This document shows, one piece after another, positions 49,990-59,087 of a DNA stretch of 64,000 nucleotides. The first letter of the stretch is position 1. Each line of letters begins with the position of its first letter. This stretch comes from Fusicatenibacter saccharivorans (GTDB taxonomy: Bacteria > Bacillota > Clostridia > Lachnospirales > Lachnospiraceae): the NCBI RefSeq assembly GCF_027667425.1, contig NZ_JAQEGR010000005.1:124001-188000 (forward strand), written 5' to 3'. Both the position numbers and the translations under genes were made by a program. The notes under the pieces are model-generated. The model did not search any database. It had not been told where the DNA came from and was given only the letters and a program-made list of their open reading frames with translations.

Positions 49990-50017
49990 GTTAGGAAATC
50001 CTAACTTTGGTATTATA
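49990..50017 (-). promoter_or_regulatory. -10 and palindromic operator upstream of apbE
   Basis: Minus-strand TATAAT at 50012-50017. GTTAGGA-AA-TCCTAAC (49990-50005) is a perfect palindrome just downstream. TTAG-N6-CTAA recurs at the giant gene. It resembles the iron-responsive DtxR family's TTAGG half-sites. An 11-bp palindrome CGTAACTTACG (50027-50037) lies near the -35. Confidence 0.55.
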
Positions 50018-50151
50018 ACATTAACTCGTAACTTACGCTATGAATTACTTGATAAAAGTTTTTCAATTAGCGTTCTGCATCTGATAAATTTTCTCATTTT
50101 ATGTACTCTAAATCAAGTGGATTTTACTGGAATTCAAGCAGCGATATACAA

Positions 50152-50191
50152 AAAGCCCCCACAGCCGCATTGCTGCGGCCGCGGGGGCTTT
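50152..50191 (-). terminator. Terminator after pflB
   Basis: AAAGCCCCC pairs with GGGGGCTTT, inner CCGCA with TGCGG. On the minus strand TTTTTG follows. Confidence 0.88.
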
Positions 50192-50211
50192 AGAAATAAC
50201 ATTTTCAGAAA

Positions 50212-52464
50212 TTACATATGATCGTGGCAGGTACGTGCAATTACGTCCATCTGCTGCTCTTTTGTCAGGTCGATGAATTTAACTGCATAGCCGGATACAC
50301 GGATTGTGAAGTTTGCATACTCCGGTTTCTCCGGGTGCTCCATTGCGTCGATCAGTTTTTCGGTTCCGAATACGTTTACGTTCAGGTGATGTGCACCCTG
50401 CTCGAAGTATCCGTCCAGAACGTGTACCAGGTTCTCGGTACGCTCTTCGTCGTTGTGGCCAAGTGCGCCCGGGTTGATGGTCTGGGTGTTGGAGATTCCG
50501 TCCAGAGCGTCCTCATACGGCAGTTTTGCTACAGAGTTCAGGGAAGCAAGAAGTCCGCTCTTCTCTGCGCCGTAAGACGGGTTAGCTCCCGGAGACAGAG
50601 GCTCACCGGCTTTTCTTCCGTCCGGCAGAGAACCAGTTGCTTTACCATATACAACGTTGGAAGTAATGGTAAGGATAGAGGTAGTCGGCTCAGAATCACG
50701 ATAGGTATGGCAGTATTTCAGTTTGTCCATGAAGGTACGAAGCAGCCATACAGCGATCTCGTCTGCTCTGTCATCGTCGTTGCCGTATCTTGGGAAGTCG
50801 CCGGTTGTCTCGAAGTCAACAGCCATTCCTTCTTCGTCACGGATAACTTTAACTTTAGCGTATTTGATTGCGCTTAAGGAGTCTACTACGTGAGAGAATC
50901 CTGCGATACCGGTTGCAAAGGTACGTCTTACATCGGTGTCGATCAGAGCCATCTCTGCTGCCTCATAGTAGTATTTGTCATGCATGTAGTGGATCATGTT
51001 CAGAGTTCCAACGTACAGATGAGCCAGCCAGTCCATCATAACGTCGTATTTCTTCATAACCTCATCATAGTCCAGATACTCAGCAGTGATCGGCTGATAT
51101 TCCGGAGCAACCTGCTGTTTTGTCTTCTCGTCTTTACCGCCGTTGATCGCGTACAGAAGGCATTTTGCAAGGTTTGCACGAGCGCCGAAGAACTGTATCT
51201 CCTTACCGGTCTCGGTAGCAGATACACAGCAGCAGATGGAGTAATCATCGCCCCATACCGGACGCATTACATCATCGTTCTCATACTGGATGGAGCTTGT
51301 CTGTACAGAAATATGAGCTGCATATTTCTTGAAAGCTTCCGGAAGATTCTCAGAGTACAGAACAGTAAGGTTCGGCTCTGGGGACGGTCCCATGTTTTCC
51401 AGTGTATGCAGGAAACGGAAATCGTTCTTTGTAACGATAGAACGTCCGTCGATTCCCATACCGGCAACTTCCAGAGTAGCCCATACCGGGTCACCGGAGA
51501 ACAGCTGATTGTAAGACGGAATTCTTGCGAATTTAACCATACGGAATTTCATTACCAGATGGTCGATCAGCTCCTGAGCCTCTTTCTCGGTCAGGATTCC
51601 TTTTTCGATATCTCTTTCGATGTAGATGTCAAGGAAAGTAGATACACGGCCAACGCTCATTGCAGCACCGTTCTGAGTTTTGATAGCTGCAAGGTATCCG
51701 AAGTACAGCCACTGAACAGCTTCTCTTGCGTTCTTAGCCGGCTCGGAAATGTCATAGCCATAGGACTGTGCCATAACTTTCATATCCTGCAGTGCTCTGA
51801 CCTGGTCAGCGATCTCTTCTCTTAACTGGAAGTCACCACGACGCATTCCCTGACGATTTGTTGCAGCGAAGTCTGCTTTTTTGCGCTCGATCAGGTAATC
51901 AATACCGTACAGAGCAACACGACGGTAGTCGCCTACGATACGGCCACGGCCATAGGTATCCGGCAGACCGGTCAGGATTTTATTATGACGGGCTTTCATC
52001 ATCTCTGGTGTGTAGATGTCGAATACACCCTGGTTATGTGTTTTGTGATATTTAGTGAAAATTTCATGAAGCTTCTCACTTGGTTTGTAGCCGTAAGTCT
52101 CGCAGGACTGCTCAGCCATTTTAATTCCACCATACGGCATAAATGCACGTTTCAGCGGTTTGTCTGTCTGAAGACCAACTACCTGCTCCAGATCTTTCAT
52201 GCTGTCATCGATATATGCTGCGCCGTAAGCTGTGATTCCGCTTACAACGTCTGTCTCCATATCCAGAACGCCGCCTTTTGCACGCTCTTCTTTCTGGAGT
52301 TCCTGTAATTTGCCCCACAGACGGTCTGTAGCCTCTGTTGGTCCCTCCAGGAATTTCTCATCTCCGTCATATGGAGTATAGTTGTTCTGAATAAAGTCAC
52401 GTACGTCGATGCCTTCTTTCCAGAGTCTTCCGGTAAAGCCATCCCACTGTTCAAATTCTCTCAT
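50212..52464 (-). CDS. pflB: Pyruvate formate-lyase (formate C-acetyltransferase)
   Basis: 750 residues, normal length. The catalytic cysteines are in YSICCCVSATETG (canonical ACCVSP). The radical glycine is in RVSGYAVKFIDLT near residue 725. It cleaves pyruvate to acetyl-CoA and formate in anaerobic fermentation. The activating enzyme PflA is not in the window; a terminator follows directly. AAAGGAAC precedes the ATG. The promoter and a leader ORF lie upstream. Confidence 0.96.
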   Translation of the reverse strand: MREFEQWDGFTGRLWKEGIDVRDFIQNNYTPYDGDEKFLEGPTEATDRLWGKLQELQKEERAKGGVLDMETDVVSGITAYGAAYIDDSMKDLEQVVGLQTDKPLKRAFMPYGGIKMAEQSCETYGYKPSEKLHEIFTKYHKTHNQGVFDIYTPEMMKARHNKILTGLPDTYGRGRIVGDYRRVALYGIDYLIERKKADFAATNRQGMRRGDFQLREEIADQVRALQDMKVMAQSYGYDISEPAKNAREAVQWLYFGYLAAIKTQNGAAMSVGRVSTFLDIYIERDIEKGILTEKEAQELIDHLVMKFRMVKFARIPSYNQLFSGDPVWATLEVAGMGIDGRSIVTKNDFRFLHTLENMGPSPEPNLTVLYSENLPEAFKKYAAHISVQTSSIQYENDDVMRPVWGDDYSICCCVSATETGKEIQFFGARANLAKCLLYAINGGKDEKTKQQVAPEYQPITAEYLDYDEVMKKYDVMMDWLAHLYVGTLNMIHYMHDKYYYEAAEMALIDTDVRRTFATGIAGFSHVVDSLSAIKYAKVKVIRDEEGMAVDFETTGDFPRYGNDDDRADEIAVWLLRTFMDKLKYCHTYRDSEPTTSILTITSNVVYGKATGSLPDGRKAGEPLSPGANPSYGAEKSGLLASLNSVAKLPYEDALDGISNTQTINPGALGHNDEERTENLVHVLDGYFEQGAHHLNVNVFGTEKLIDAMEHPEKPEYANFTIRVSGYAVKFIDLTKEQQMDVIARTCHDHM

Positions 52465-52485
52465 TTGCTTTGTTCCTTTCTGGTG

Positions 52486-52530
52486 TTATTTTGTTTCGTC
52501 ACGCTCCGGCATCTTCTTTGCACCGGGCAT
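52486..52530 (-). CDS. Candidate 14-residue leader ORF upstream of pflB
   Basis: MPGAKKMPERDETK then stop, with a strong GGAGGTG 5 bp before the ATG, ending 21 bp before pflB. It lies in the transcript from 52549. It could couple translation or be chance; it is basic and acidic mixed, with no known family. Confidence 0.4.
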   Translation of the reverse strand: MPGAKKMPERDETK

Positions 52531-52548
52531 GAACACCTCCGCATGCAT

Positions 52549-52577
52549 AATATAACAAATCTCTGCTTTCCGCGCAA
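52549..52577 (-). promoter_or_regulatory. Probable pflB promoter
   Basis: Minus-strand TTGCGC and TATATT with a 17-bp spacer. Confidence 0.6.
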
Positions 52578-52659
52578 GATATGCACTTGAAAAAATACAA
52601 GGAAAACCACAAAATCTTGTATTTTTATAAGAACAAAATCTACATGTGGCGCTTTTCTT

Positions 52660-54540
52660 TTATGCCCCGTATCCGATTTCATATATCTGCTCTGCAAAGT
52701 CACAAATAACATATGTTCCATCGGAAAATTCACTCTTCTGTACGCTTCCGTCCACCGTCATACACTCGTGGCGTACCAGTTCCAGGAGTGCCGTTTTTTC
52801 ATGCAGCTCCGTTACAACGCGGCATCTTTCTGTCATCTCTTCCAGACTGATTTTCTCCCCGTCAAATGCACCATCTGTATTCGGATATGCGCCGTCCCGT
52901 ACAAGATACGGTGCACCGCCTGCAAGAAGCGCATACAGCATATAGTCCTCGTCTTTTGAAACACGGTCCATCATCCACGGCTCGATCACACAGTCATGAT
53001 ACACAAGATTAAAGAGCGGCACCGGGATTCCTTTTTTCGGTGTCTCTGCCGGGCGCAGCATAAAGTCGTACGGCGCATAATGGCAGAATACCAGATACGG
53101 AACGGCCCAGTCGCTGACCTCCTCGGAGCTTGAGAGAATCCCCTGTGATAGCAGCCAGGAGAAGCAGTTTCCGCGGTACGTATAGCAGTCTCTTCTCGTC
53201 ATCACATGCTCCGGATTTGCGCACTCGTCGCCCTCGTTGCACGTAAACACATCGAGGTATGCACCGTCAAGCCGGATTCCGTTTTTCTTCAGCTCGGCAA
53301 AATTCCGTTTCACATAGAACGGTGCCTGCGTTGCACAGAGATAGCTCTGCGGTCCGCCCGCCCAGTAACTGTGTCCCGGTATCGTTCTATCCGGAAGGCG
53401 GCAGGCATAATTTTCATCGTAGCTCGGCGCTGCATGGTAATAATCGCGGTACTGGTCGTGAATACCGAATTTGTAGCCGAAATCATGCATCGTATCGACA
53501 AGCGATTTCATGTCTTCCCATCCGCCGGCCGCTTGGCATGCCGGTGTGTAGTCCGGATGCTGGTTGTCATACCCCGGTTCTGCCCAGCCGTCCAGATGAA
53601 GATAGACTTTCTCTACGCCGAGATCATGAATTTCGCGGATCTGCTGTTCGCGCACGGAAAACGGCACTACGCGGTTATTTTTCTCCGGATTCTGCGGATC
53701 GAAAAAGCCGGACTCCGGCTGCACAACCGTCTTGATTCCCGTATGAACAAAACACGTTCCCACAAGATCGTGAATGGACGGATTCTGTACTGCCTTTTCT
53801 TTCAAAGTGCGCAGATGGCCCTGTTCCCGTACATACTGACGGTATGTTTTGCAGAGGTCGTTATAATCGCAGTTATTTAAAAACGTATAACGGAATACGC
53901 GGCGGTAATTCATTGTTCCAAGGCTTGGCTCCAGCCATGCCCCCACGCTGGTATACGGGCCGCCTGCCGGGTGCTCTGCCTGATAACCGACGTTCCACGG
54001 TGTTGTACAGATCGCTGTATAGCCGCATCTTTCCTTCACCTGGCCAAACCACGGCATATAGCCGCCGGAGGTCTCAAATCTGCCGTCAAACGAAAGCTTT
54101 CCAAGTTCCGTCTTCCAGGTATTCGGAATCAGAAGTCCCTGTCCCTCGGTAAGGAGTGTATACCAGTCATCGCGCCCGTTTGTAAACTCCATTGCCGTCG
54201 GCCACAGCACCTTTACCGGATGCAGTCCCTCCTCGCAGAGCGGAATCCACTCCATCCAAAATGTTTCATCCACAGCTTCGATCCAGATAATCGTCTCGAA
54301 GGCATACGGTGTTCCCGCAAATCCCGCATAACGGCTCCGGATGCCGCATCCGACGCCGAAGGAATAGACCTCATGGGAAATCTCCTCTGCATCCAGGAAA
54401 CGGTATGTTCCCTCTGCAAAAATCAGTTCCGGTGTCTTTTTCGGATCCGTATTCCAGACAACGCCGTCTTTTTCGATCCTAAGTCCCAGCGTCTCTTCAT
54501 CGAGCATCACAGCAAGCGATCCGCTTTCTATTTTTTTCAT
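52660..54540 (-). CDS. Glycoside hydrolase-like protein (DUF5696-type)
   Basis: 626 residues from the ATG at 54540; no signal peptide. The N-terminal beta domain (about 1-220) is followed by a TIM-barrel-like half (VEKVYLHLDGWAEPGYDNQHP). A likely catalytic acid lies in GIRLDGAYLDVF. It resembles DUF5696 proteins, a group related to GH101-like alpha-glycosidases. Substrate is unknown. It lies apart from any transporter or regulator. Confidence 0.65.
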   Translation of the reverse strand: MKKIESGSLAVMLDEETLGLRIEKDGVVWNTDPKKTPELIFAEGTYRFLDAEEISHEVYSFGVGCGIRSRYAGFAGTPYAFETIIWIEAVDETFWMEWIPLCEEGLHPVKVLWPTAMEFTNGRDDWYTLLTEGQGLLIPNTWKTELGKLSFDGRFETSGGYMPWFGQVKERCGYTAICTTPWNVGYQAEHPAGGPYTSVGAWLEPSLGTMNYRRVFRYTFLNNCDYNDLCKTYRQYVREQGHLRTLKEKAVQNPSIHDLVGTCFVHTGIKTVVQPESGFFDPQNPEKNNRVVPFSVREQQIREIHDLGVEKVYLHLDGWAEPGYDNQHPDYTPACQAAGGWEDMKSLVDTMHDFGYKFGIHDQYRDYYHAAPSYDENYACRLPDRTIPGHSYWAGGPQSYLCATQAPFYVKRNFAELKKNGIRLDGAYLDVFTCNEGDECANPEHVMTRRDCYTYRGNCFSWLLSQGILSSSEEVSDWAVPYLVFCHYAPYDFMLRPAETPKKGIPVPLFNLVYHDCVIEPWMMDRVSKDEDYMLYALLAGGAPYLVRDGAYPNTDGAFDGEKISLEEMTERCRVVTELHEKTALLELVRHECMTVDGSVQKSEFSDGTYVICDFAEQIYEIGYGA

Positions 54541-54656
54541 CGTGTGATATTCCCCTTTTTCTTTATCATATGCGTTCCAAACACCAGAAAGGCGCAGAGA
54601 ACCCGTCCGCCTTTCTCTGCACGGTTCCGGATTTTCTGCGCCTTTTTCCACCTAAC

Positions 54657-55010
54657 TTACATAATCTCTTCTTTTTCTACGACTTTACCGTCTCTCCAAA
54701 TTCTCTCCAGATCGTAGAACAGGCGGTTCTCCTCATCAAAGATGTGGATGACAACATCGCCGTAGTCCATCAGAATCCAGTTTGCGGTCTGATAGCCTTC
54801 GATCTGTTTTGGATGTACGCCGGCCTTTCCGAGTACCTCCTCCACGTTGTCTGCCATTGCCTGCACCTGGTTACGGTTGCTTCCGCTGGCGATCATGAAA
54901 TAATCTGCCAGGGTAGAAACATGGGTAATGTCCAGAATGCGGACATCCATTGCTTTTTTATCTTCCAGTGCTTCCAGTGCAAGTTTTGCAGTCTGTTTTG
55001 CTTCGCTCAT
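54657..55010 (-). CDS. rsfS: Ribosomal silencing factor RsfS
   Basis: 117 residues. Core motifs MDVRILDIT, ADYFMIASGSNRNQVQAMAD and DYGDVVIHIFDEENR are exact. It binds L14 and keeps the 50S subunit from joining in starvation. The start abuts the yqeK stop. Order yqeK-rsfS is conserved in Firmicutes. Confidence 0.96.
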   Translation of the reverse strand: MSEAKQTAKLALEALEDKKAMDVRILDITHVSTLADYFMIASGSNRNQVQAMADNVEEVLGKAGVHPKQIEGYQTANWILMDYGDVVIHIFDEENRLFYDLERIWRDGKVVEKEEIM

Positions 55011-55613
55011 TTATACTTCCTCCTTTGCCGTCCGTTCCCGGTGCAGTGCCTCATAGAACTGATATGCCTGCTCCGTCATCGGGTCCATCGTCTTCGGGTT
55101 TTCCGACAGATACGCCATACTGTCTTTTAAAATTTCATACATGCATTCGTCGATATCGGTGAATGCCAGCTTCCGAAGGCGGGTAAGATGAGGCGCCTTG
55201 TTTCGTGCCGGCTCGATATAATCTGCGATATAGATGATCTTCTCCAGCAATGTCATATCTTCTTTTCCTGTCGTATGCCAGGTGATGGCGCTTAAGATCT
55301 CCGGATCTTCCACCTTATACTTGTCCTTCGCCAGAAATGCACCGAGCTTGGCATGGATCAAAAACGGATTGTTCCGCTCAAACTCAGTGATTTCAATCTT
55401 ATTTTTCTCACACATGGTGATTTTTTTCTTATTCGGAATGCATTTTGCACAGTCGTGAAGCAGTCCCGCGACACGGGCTTTTTCGAGATCCTCGCCCCAT
55501 ACCATCGCCATGGATGATGCGGTAAACATCACACCGAGCGTGTGATGATAGCGGTCTTCATCGACTTCCTTCTGGAGTTTTTTGTCCAGTTTCCATAAAT
55601 CGTACTGTTCCAT
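55011..55613 (-). CDS. yqeK: HD-domain hydrolase YqeK
   Basis: 200 residues. The HD metal site is in YHHTLGVMFTASSMA, GLLHDCAK and ITWHTTGKEDM. YqeK proteins hydrolyse Ap4A symmetrically. It is the middle gene of nadD-yqeK-rsfS, the standard Firmicute order, adjoining NAD synthesis. Confidence 0.94.
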   Translation of the reverse strand: MEQYDLWKLDKKLQKEVDEDRYHHTLGVMFTASSMAMVWGEDLEKARVAGLLHDCAKCIPNKKKITMCEKNKIEITEFERNNPFLIHAKLGAFLAKDKYKVEDPEILSAITWHTTGKEDMTLLEKIIYIADYIEPARNKAPHLTRLRKLAFTDIDECMYEILKDSMAYLSENPKTMDPMTEQAYQFYEALHRERTAKEEV

Positions 55614-55625
55614 CCTGCTCTTCCT

Positions 55626-56246
55626 CTAATCCTGATAGATTTTCTGCTCCTGAATGTAGGAAATCACAGAATCCGGCAGATAGTATTTCACGGATTTTCC
55701 TTCCCGGATCCATTCCCGCAGTTCGTGGGAAGAAACATCCAGATTCGGTGTGTCGAGTTTCAGAAAGGTACCGTGAAGTTTTTCTGCATTTCGTTCCATA
55801 CAGGCCAGAAGCTCTTCCTCTTTTGCCAGATCCCTGGTCGCCACAAGGATCTTTGCCGCGGCGCAGATCCGCTCTGGATTTTTCCACTCATCAAAATAGA
55901 ACAGGGAATCCGCTCCAATGATAAAGTAAAACTCCGTGCCCGGATGTTCCTTCCGCATCGCCTCAAGCGTCCGATAACTGTAGGTATAGCCCTCATCTTT
56001 CATCTCTTTGGTGCAGAGCACAAAATGCGGATTGGATGCGATGGCACGGCGCACCATCTCGACACGCTGTGCATCCTTTGCCTGTCCCGCCCGGTTCCGC
56101 TTATGTGGCGGATTTCCGGCCGGAAGAAACCAGACTTCATCAAGCCCGAACTGCTCGTACGCCGCCTCGCCAAGGATCAGATGACCGATATGAATGGGAT
56201 CGAATGTGCCTCCCATAATGCCAATTTTTCTGTTTTTCTTTTCCAT
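55626..56246 (-). CDS. nadD: Nicotinate-nucleotide adenylyltransferase
   Basis: 206 residues. The nucleotidyltransferase motif is GGTFDPIHIGHL, and VSSHELREWIREG is the second site. WFLPAGNPPHK is the substrate loop. It makes deamido-NAD from NaMN and ATP. It lies 12 bp upstream of yqeK. Confidence 0.96.
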   Translation of the reverse strand: MEKKNRKIGIMGGTFDPIHIGHLILGEAAYEQFGLDEVWFLPAGNPPHKRNRAGQAKDAQRVEMVRRAIASNPHFVLCTKEMKDEGYTYSYRTLEAMRKEHPGTEFYFIIGADSLFYFDEWKNPERICAAAKILVATRDLAKEEELLACMERNAEKLHGTFLKLDTPNLDVSSHELREWIREGKSVKYYLPDSVISYIQEQKIYQD

Positions 56247-56313
56247 ACGTTTTCCTCAAAAAGCGCCGGAACTGCAGCGGTATGCTCCGGTCCCGGCGGT
56301 TCTTTCCTGCGGA

Positions 56314-56607
56314 TTATTTCGGAAGCTGAATTTTCTTTTTCTCTTTTTTGCCCTCTTTGTACAGCACGATCTTTTTGCCGATCACCTGTACGACCTGGGA
56401 ATTGGTGCGTTCTGCCAGAACTTCTGCGATCTCTCTTGGATCATCGAGGCAGTTCTGCAGTACATTGATTTTAATTAGTTCTCTCGCCTCAAGTGCCTCT
56501 GCTACAGCAGCGGTATGCTCCGGCGTGATGCTGCTTTTTCCTACCTGCAGGATCGGTTCCATGGTCATGGCAAGGCCTTTCAGGTATGCTCTCTGCTTGC
56601 TGGTCAT
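56314..56607 (-). CDS. yhbY: YhbY-type RNA-binding protein (CRM domain)
   Basis: 97 residues. The CRM fold motifs KGLAMTMEPILQVGKSSI and ELIKINVLQNC are present, and the C-terminus is lysine-rich. It associates with pre-50S particles. It lies between obgE and nadD, the usual order. Confidence 0.94.
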   Translation of the reverse strand: MTSKQRAYLKGLAMTMEPILQVGKSSITPEHTAAVAEALEARELIKINVLQNCLDDPREIAEVLAERTNSQVVQVIGKKIVLYKEGKKEKKKIQLPK

Positions 56608-56635
56608 ACGTCTCCTCCTTCGTTATTTATTCGTT

Positions 56636-57934
56636 CTATTTATAATAATCAAATTCAAATCCATACATCTTGACGGTATCGCCTTCCTGGATGCCGGCCT
56701 GCTCGAGTTCGTCTAAGATACCGGTATCTTTTAAGAACCGCTGGAAGAAAGCAAAACCTTTCTCGGAATCCAGATTGGTGTAGCCGAGCATTTTCTCGAT
56801 CTTCGGTCCCTCGATGATGAAGCGGTGCTCGTCCTCCGGGTCCTGCTCGACGGTGTACGGCAGGTTCTCGGCAAGAAGCATATCCTCCGGGAAGAATTCC
56901 TGCTCGAAGACCATACGCTCTTTCGGAAGCTCATCGAGTTTTTTCTGTACGGCATATAAAAGCTCTTTTAAGCCTTTTCCGCTGACGGCAGAAATCGGAT
57001 AAACCGGGATGCCTTTCGGCTCGAACTCTTTTTTCAGACGTTCCACCGGATCCTCTTCGCCCTCTTCTACATAGATCGCATCGGTCTTATTGGCCGCGAT
57101 GATCTGCGGGCGTTTTGCGATCTCCGGGTTATAGGCTTCGAGCTCTTTGTTGATCTTGTTGATATCATCCACCGGATCTCTTCCCTCGGTCGATGCAACG
57201 TCTACTACATGGATCATCACGCGGGTTCTCTCGATGTGGCGCAGGAATTCATGGCCGAGGCCGACTCCTTCCGATGCACCCTCGATCAGTCCCGGGATAT
57301 CTGCGATAACAAATCCGCTGCAGCCCTCAAGGTCTACGACACCGAGGTTCGGGGAAAGTGTGGTAAAGTGATAATTTGCAATTTTCGGTTCTGCATTTGT
57401 CACGCGGGAAAGCAGGGTCGATTTTCCAACGTTCGGGAAACCGACGAGTCCGACGTCCGCGATGACTTTCAGTTCCATTCTTACTTCCAGCTCCTGTGCC
57501 GGCTGGCCTGGCTGGGCGTATTTCGGAACCTGCATGGTAGCGGTTGCGTAATGCATATTTCCGTTTCCACCTTTTCCGCCTTTTAATACAACCTGACGGC
57601 GGTTTTCACCGGACATATCTGCGATGACTTTTCCGCTCGCAGCGTCCATAATGACGGTTCCTTCCGGTACTTTCAGGACAATATCTGCGCCGTTTCCGCC
57701 ATGGCATCTGCGTTTTCCGCCCGGCTCGCCGTCGGTAGCAGAAAACTTTCTTCTGTGGCGGTAATCAACCAGTGTATTCAGTCCTTCGTCAACTTCAAAA
57801 ATAACGTCTCCGCCTTTGCCGCCATCGCCGCCGTCCGGCCCGCCGTTCGGTACAAAAAGCTCTCTGCGGAAACTGACATGTCCGTCTCCGCCCTTACCGG
57901 AGCGGATCAGAATTTTTGCTCTGTCTGCAAACAT
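56636..57934 (-). CDS. obgE: GTPase ObgE/CgtA
   Basis: 432 residues. Order: glycine-rich Obg domain (SGKGGDGHVSFRRELFVPNG), GTPase domain with P-loop GFPNVGKSTL and switch DIPGLIEGASEGVGLGHEFL, then the C-terminal OCT domain (about 355-432). It couples 50S assembly to growth and stress. It starts a transcript after the rpmA terminator and leads into yhbY. Confidence 0.96.
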   Translation of the reverse strand: MFADRAKILIRSGKGGDGHVSFRRELFVPNGGPDGGDGGKGGDVIFEVDEGLNTLVDYRHRRKFSATDGEPGGKRRCHGGNGADIVLKVPEGTVIMDAASGKVIADMSGENRRQVVLKGGKGGNGNMHYATATMQVPKYAQPGQPAQELEVRMELKVIADVGLVGFPNVGKSTLLSRVTNAEPKIANYHFTTLSPNLGVVDLEGCSGFVIADIPGLIEGASEGVGLGHEFLRHIERTRVMIHVVDVASTEGRDPVDDINKINKELEAYNPEIAKRPQIIAANKTDAIYVEEGEEDPVERLKKEFEPKGIPVYPISAVSGKGLKELLYAVQKKLDELPKERMVFEQEFFPEDMLLAENLPYTVEQDPEDEHRFIIEGPKIEKMLGYTNLDSEKGFAFFQRFLKDTGILDELEQAGIQEGDTVKMYGFEFDYYK

Positions 57935-58000
57935 GGTATTCTCCTGTCTTGTTTTATCTAAATCCCAATCGGTCTGCTGGACCTTTAATTATTATTAACA

Positions 58001-58034
58001 AAAACGGCTTCAAACCTCTTAAGATTTGAAGCCG
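58001..58034 (-). terminator. Terminator after rpmA
   Basis: CGGCTTCAAA pairs with TTTGAAGCCG; on the minus strand TTTTTG follows. It separates the ribosomal operon from obgE. Confidence 0.85.
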
Positions 58035-58044
58035 CACCTTTGTC

Positions 58045-58335
58045 TTACTCTTCTGTTGCTACCGGATATACGGAAACCTGTTTTTTGTCACGTCCTTTTC
58101 TTTCGAAAGCTACGCGTCCGTCAACCATAGCGAATAAGGTATCGTCTTTTCCGATTCCTACGTTCACGCCTGGATGAATCTTGGTTCCACGCTGTCTGTA
58201 AAGAATGTTTCCAGCCTTTACAACCTGTCCGTCAGCTCTTTTTGCTCCTAATCTCTTGGACTCGGAATCTCTACCGTTCTTGGTAGAACCAACTCCTTTT
58301 TTATGAGCGAAAATCTGAAGGTTCATATTTAACAT
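58045..58335 (-). CDS. rpmA: 50S ribosomal protein L27
   Basis: 96 residues including a short N-terminal extension (MLNMNLQIFA) before HKKGVGSTKNGRDS. In Firmicutes this extension is removed by Prp at the F-A/H site, exposing the L27 tail that reaches the peptidyl-transfer centre. The protease gene prp lies just upstream. GGAGGTG precedes the start. Confidence 0.96.
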   Translation of the reverse strand: MLNMNLQIFAHKKGVGSTKNGRDSESKRLGAKRADGQVVKAGNILYRQRGTKIHPGVNVGIGKDDTLFAMVDGRVAFERKGRDKKQVSVYPVATEE

Positions 58336-58339
58336 GGTA

Positions 58340-58660
58340 TTACACCTCCTTGAATGCGATCTCTAAGTATTGTGCTCCATAATCGCGGCGGATACTTTCG
58401 AGGCCCAGCAAAAGTGATTTTACAAGAAGTGCGGTACTTTCAGAATACCCATTCGGGAATGAAAAATACACGTATCCATCTCCAGCCTCACTTATAATCA
58501 GATCCTCTGTCAATGTTTCCACGGAATTTACGGTGTTTACAATCAATGCGGAGACAGCGGCACAGATGATATCCTGCCCTTCCTCTGCATAGCCTGCATG
58601 ACCGTTTGACTCCACGGAGATGTACTCGCCGTCAGACTCTGTTACGGTTATACAAATCAT
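58340..58660 (-). CDS. prp: Ribosomal-processing cysteine protease Prp
   Basis: 106 residues. Catalytic His and Cys are in GHAGYAEEGQDIICAAVSAL (about residues 21 and 33). It cuts the L27 leader peptide and is essential in Staphylococcus. It sits between rplU and rpmA, as in other Firmicutes. Confidence 0.95.
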   Translation of the reverse strand: MICITVTESDGEYISVESNGHAGYAEEGQDIICAAVSALIVNTVNSVETLTEDLIISEAGDGYVYFSFPNGYSESTALLVKSLLLGLESIRRDYGAQYLEIAFKEV

Positions 58661-58665
58661 AAGAC

Positions 58666-58971
58666 TTAAGCGTTGATTTTTTCAATCTTCACTTCAGTGT
58701 ACTGCTGTCTGTGACCGTTTTTCTTATGATAACCAGTTTTTCTCTTATACTTGTAAACGATAACTTTTTTGCCTTTACCGTTTCCAACTACAGATGCGGT
58801 TACGGATGCATTTTTAACGTCCTCGCCAACTTTCAGTCCGTCATTGCTTACTGCAAGTACCTGATCAAAAGTTACGGTTTCTCCAGCTTCAACGCCAAGT
58901 TTCTCTACTCGGATAACATCGCCTTCAGCTACCTTGTACTGTTTACCACCTGTTGCAATAATTGCGTACAT
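58666..58971 (-). CDS. rplU: 50S ribosomal protein L21
   Basis: 101 residues from the ATG at 58971 (GGGAGGTG); an upstream in-frame ATG is not used. It opens MYAIIATGGKQYKV and ends KKNGHRQQYTEVKI. First gene of rplU-prp-rpmA, with a promoter and structured leader. Confidence 0.96.
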   Translation of the reverse strand: MYAIIATGGKQYKVAEGDVIRVEKLGVEAGETVTFDQVLAVSNDGLKVGEDVKNASVTASVVGNGKGKKVIVYKYKRKTGYHKKNGHRQQYTEVKIEKINA

Positions 58972-59043
58972 ATGGCACCTCCCTATCAATTACTCGCCAG
59001 ATTCGGTGGTCTTTCGACTCTTTTACCTCTCTGTGCGGCATAC
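58972..59043 (-). ncRNA. Structured rplU leader (candidate L21 leader)
   Basis: On the minus strand GCC-CAGA pairs with TCTG-GC, GGT with ACC, and GTC-GAAA-GAC makes a GNRA-capped tip. Position and size match the L21 leader family, in which the protein controls its own operon. Exact family match was not tested. Confidence 0.6.
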
Positions 59044-59049
59044 TTCTAC

Positions 59050-59078
59050 AATATATCATCACGTCTGCTGTTTGTCAA
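59050..59078 (-). promoter_or_regulatory. Promoter of rplU operon
   Basis: Minus-strand TTGACA, 17-bp spacer, TATATT. Confidence 0.85.
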
Positions 59079-59087
59079 TAGTATTTT

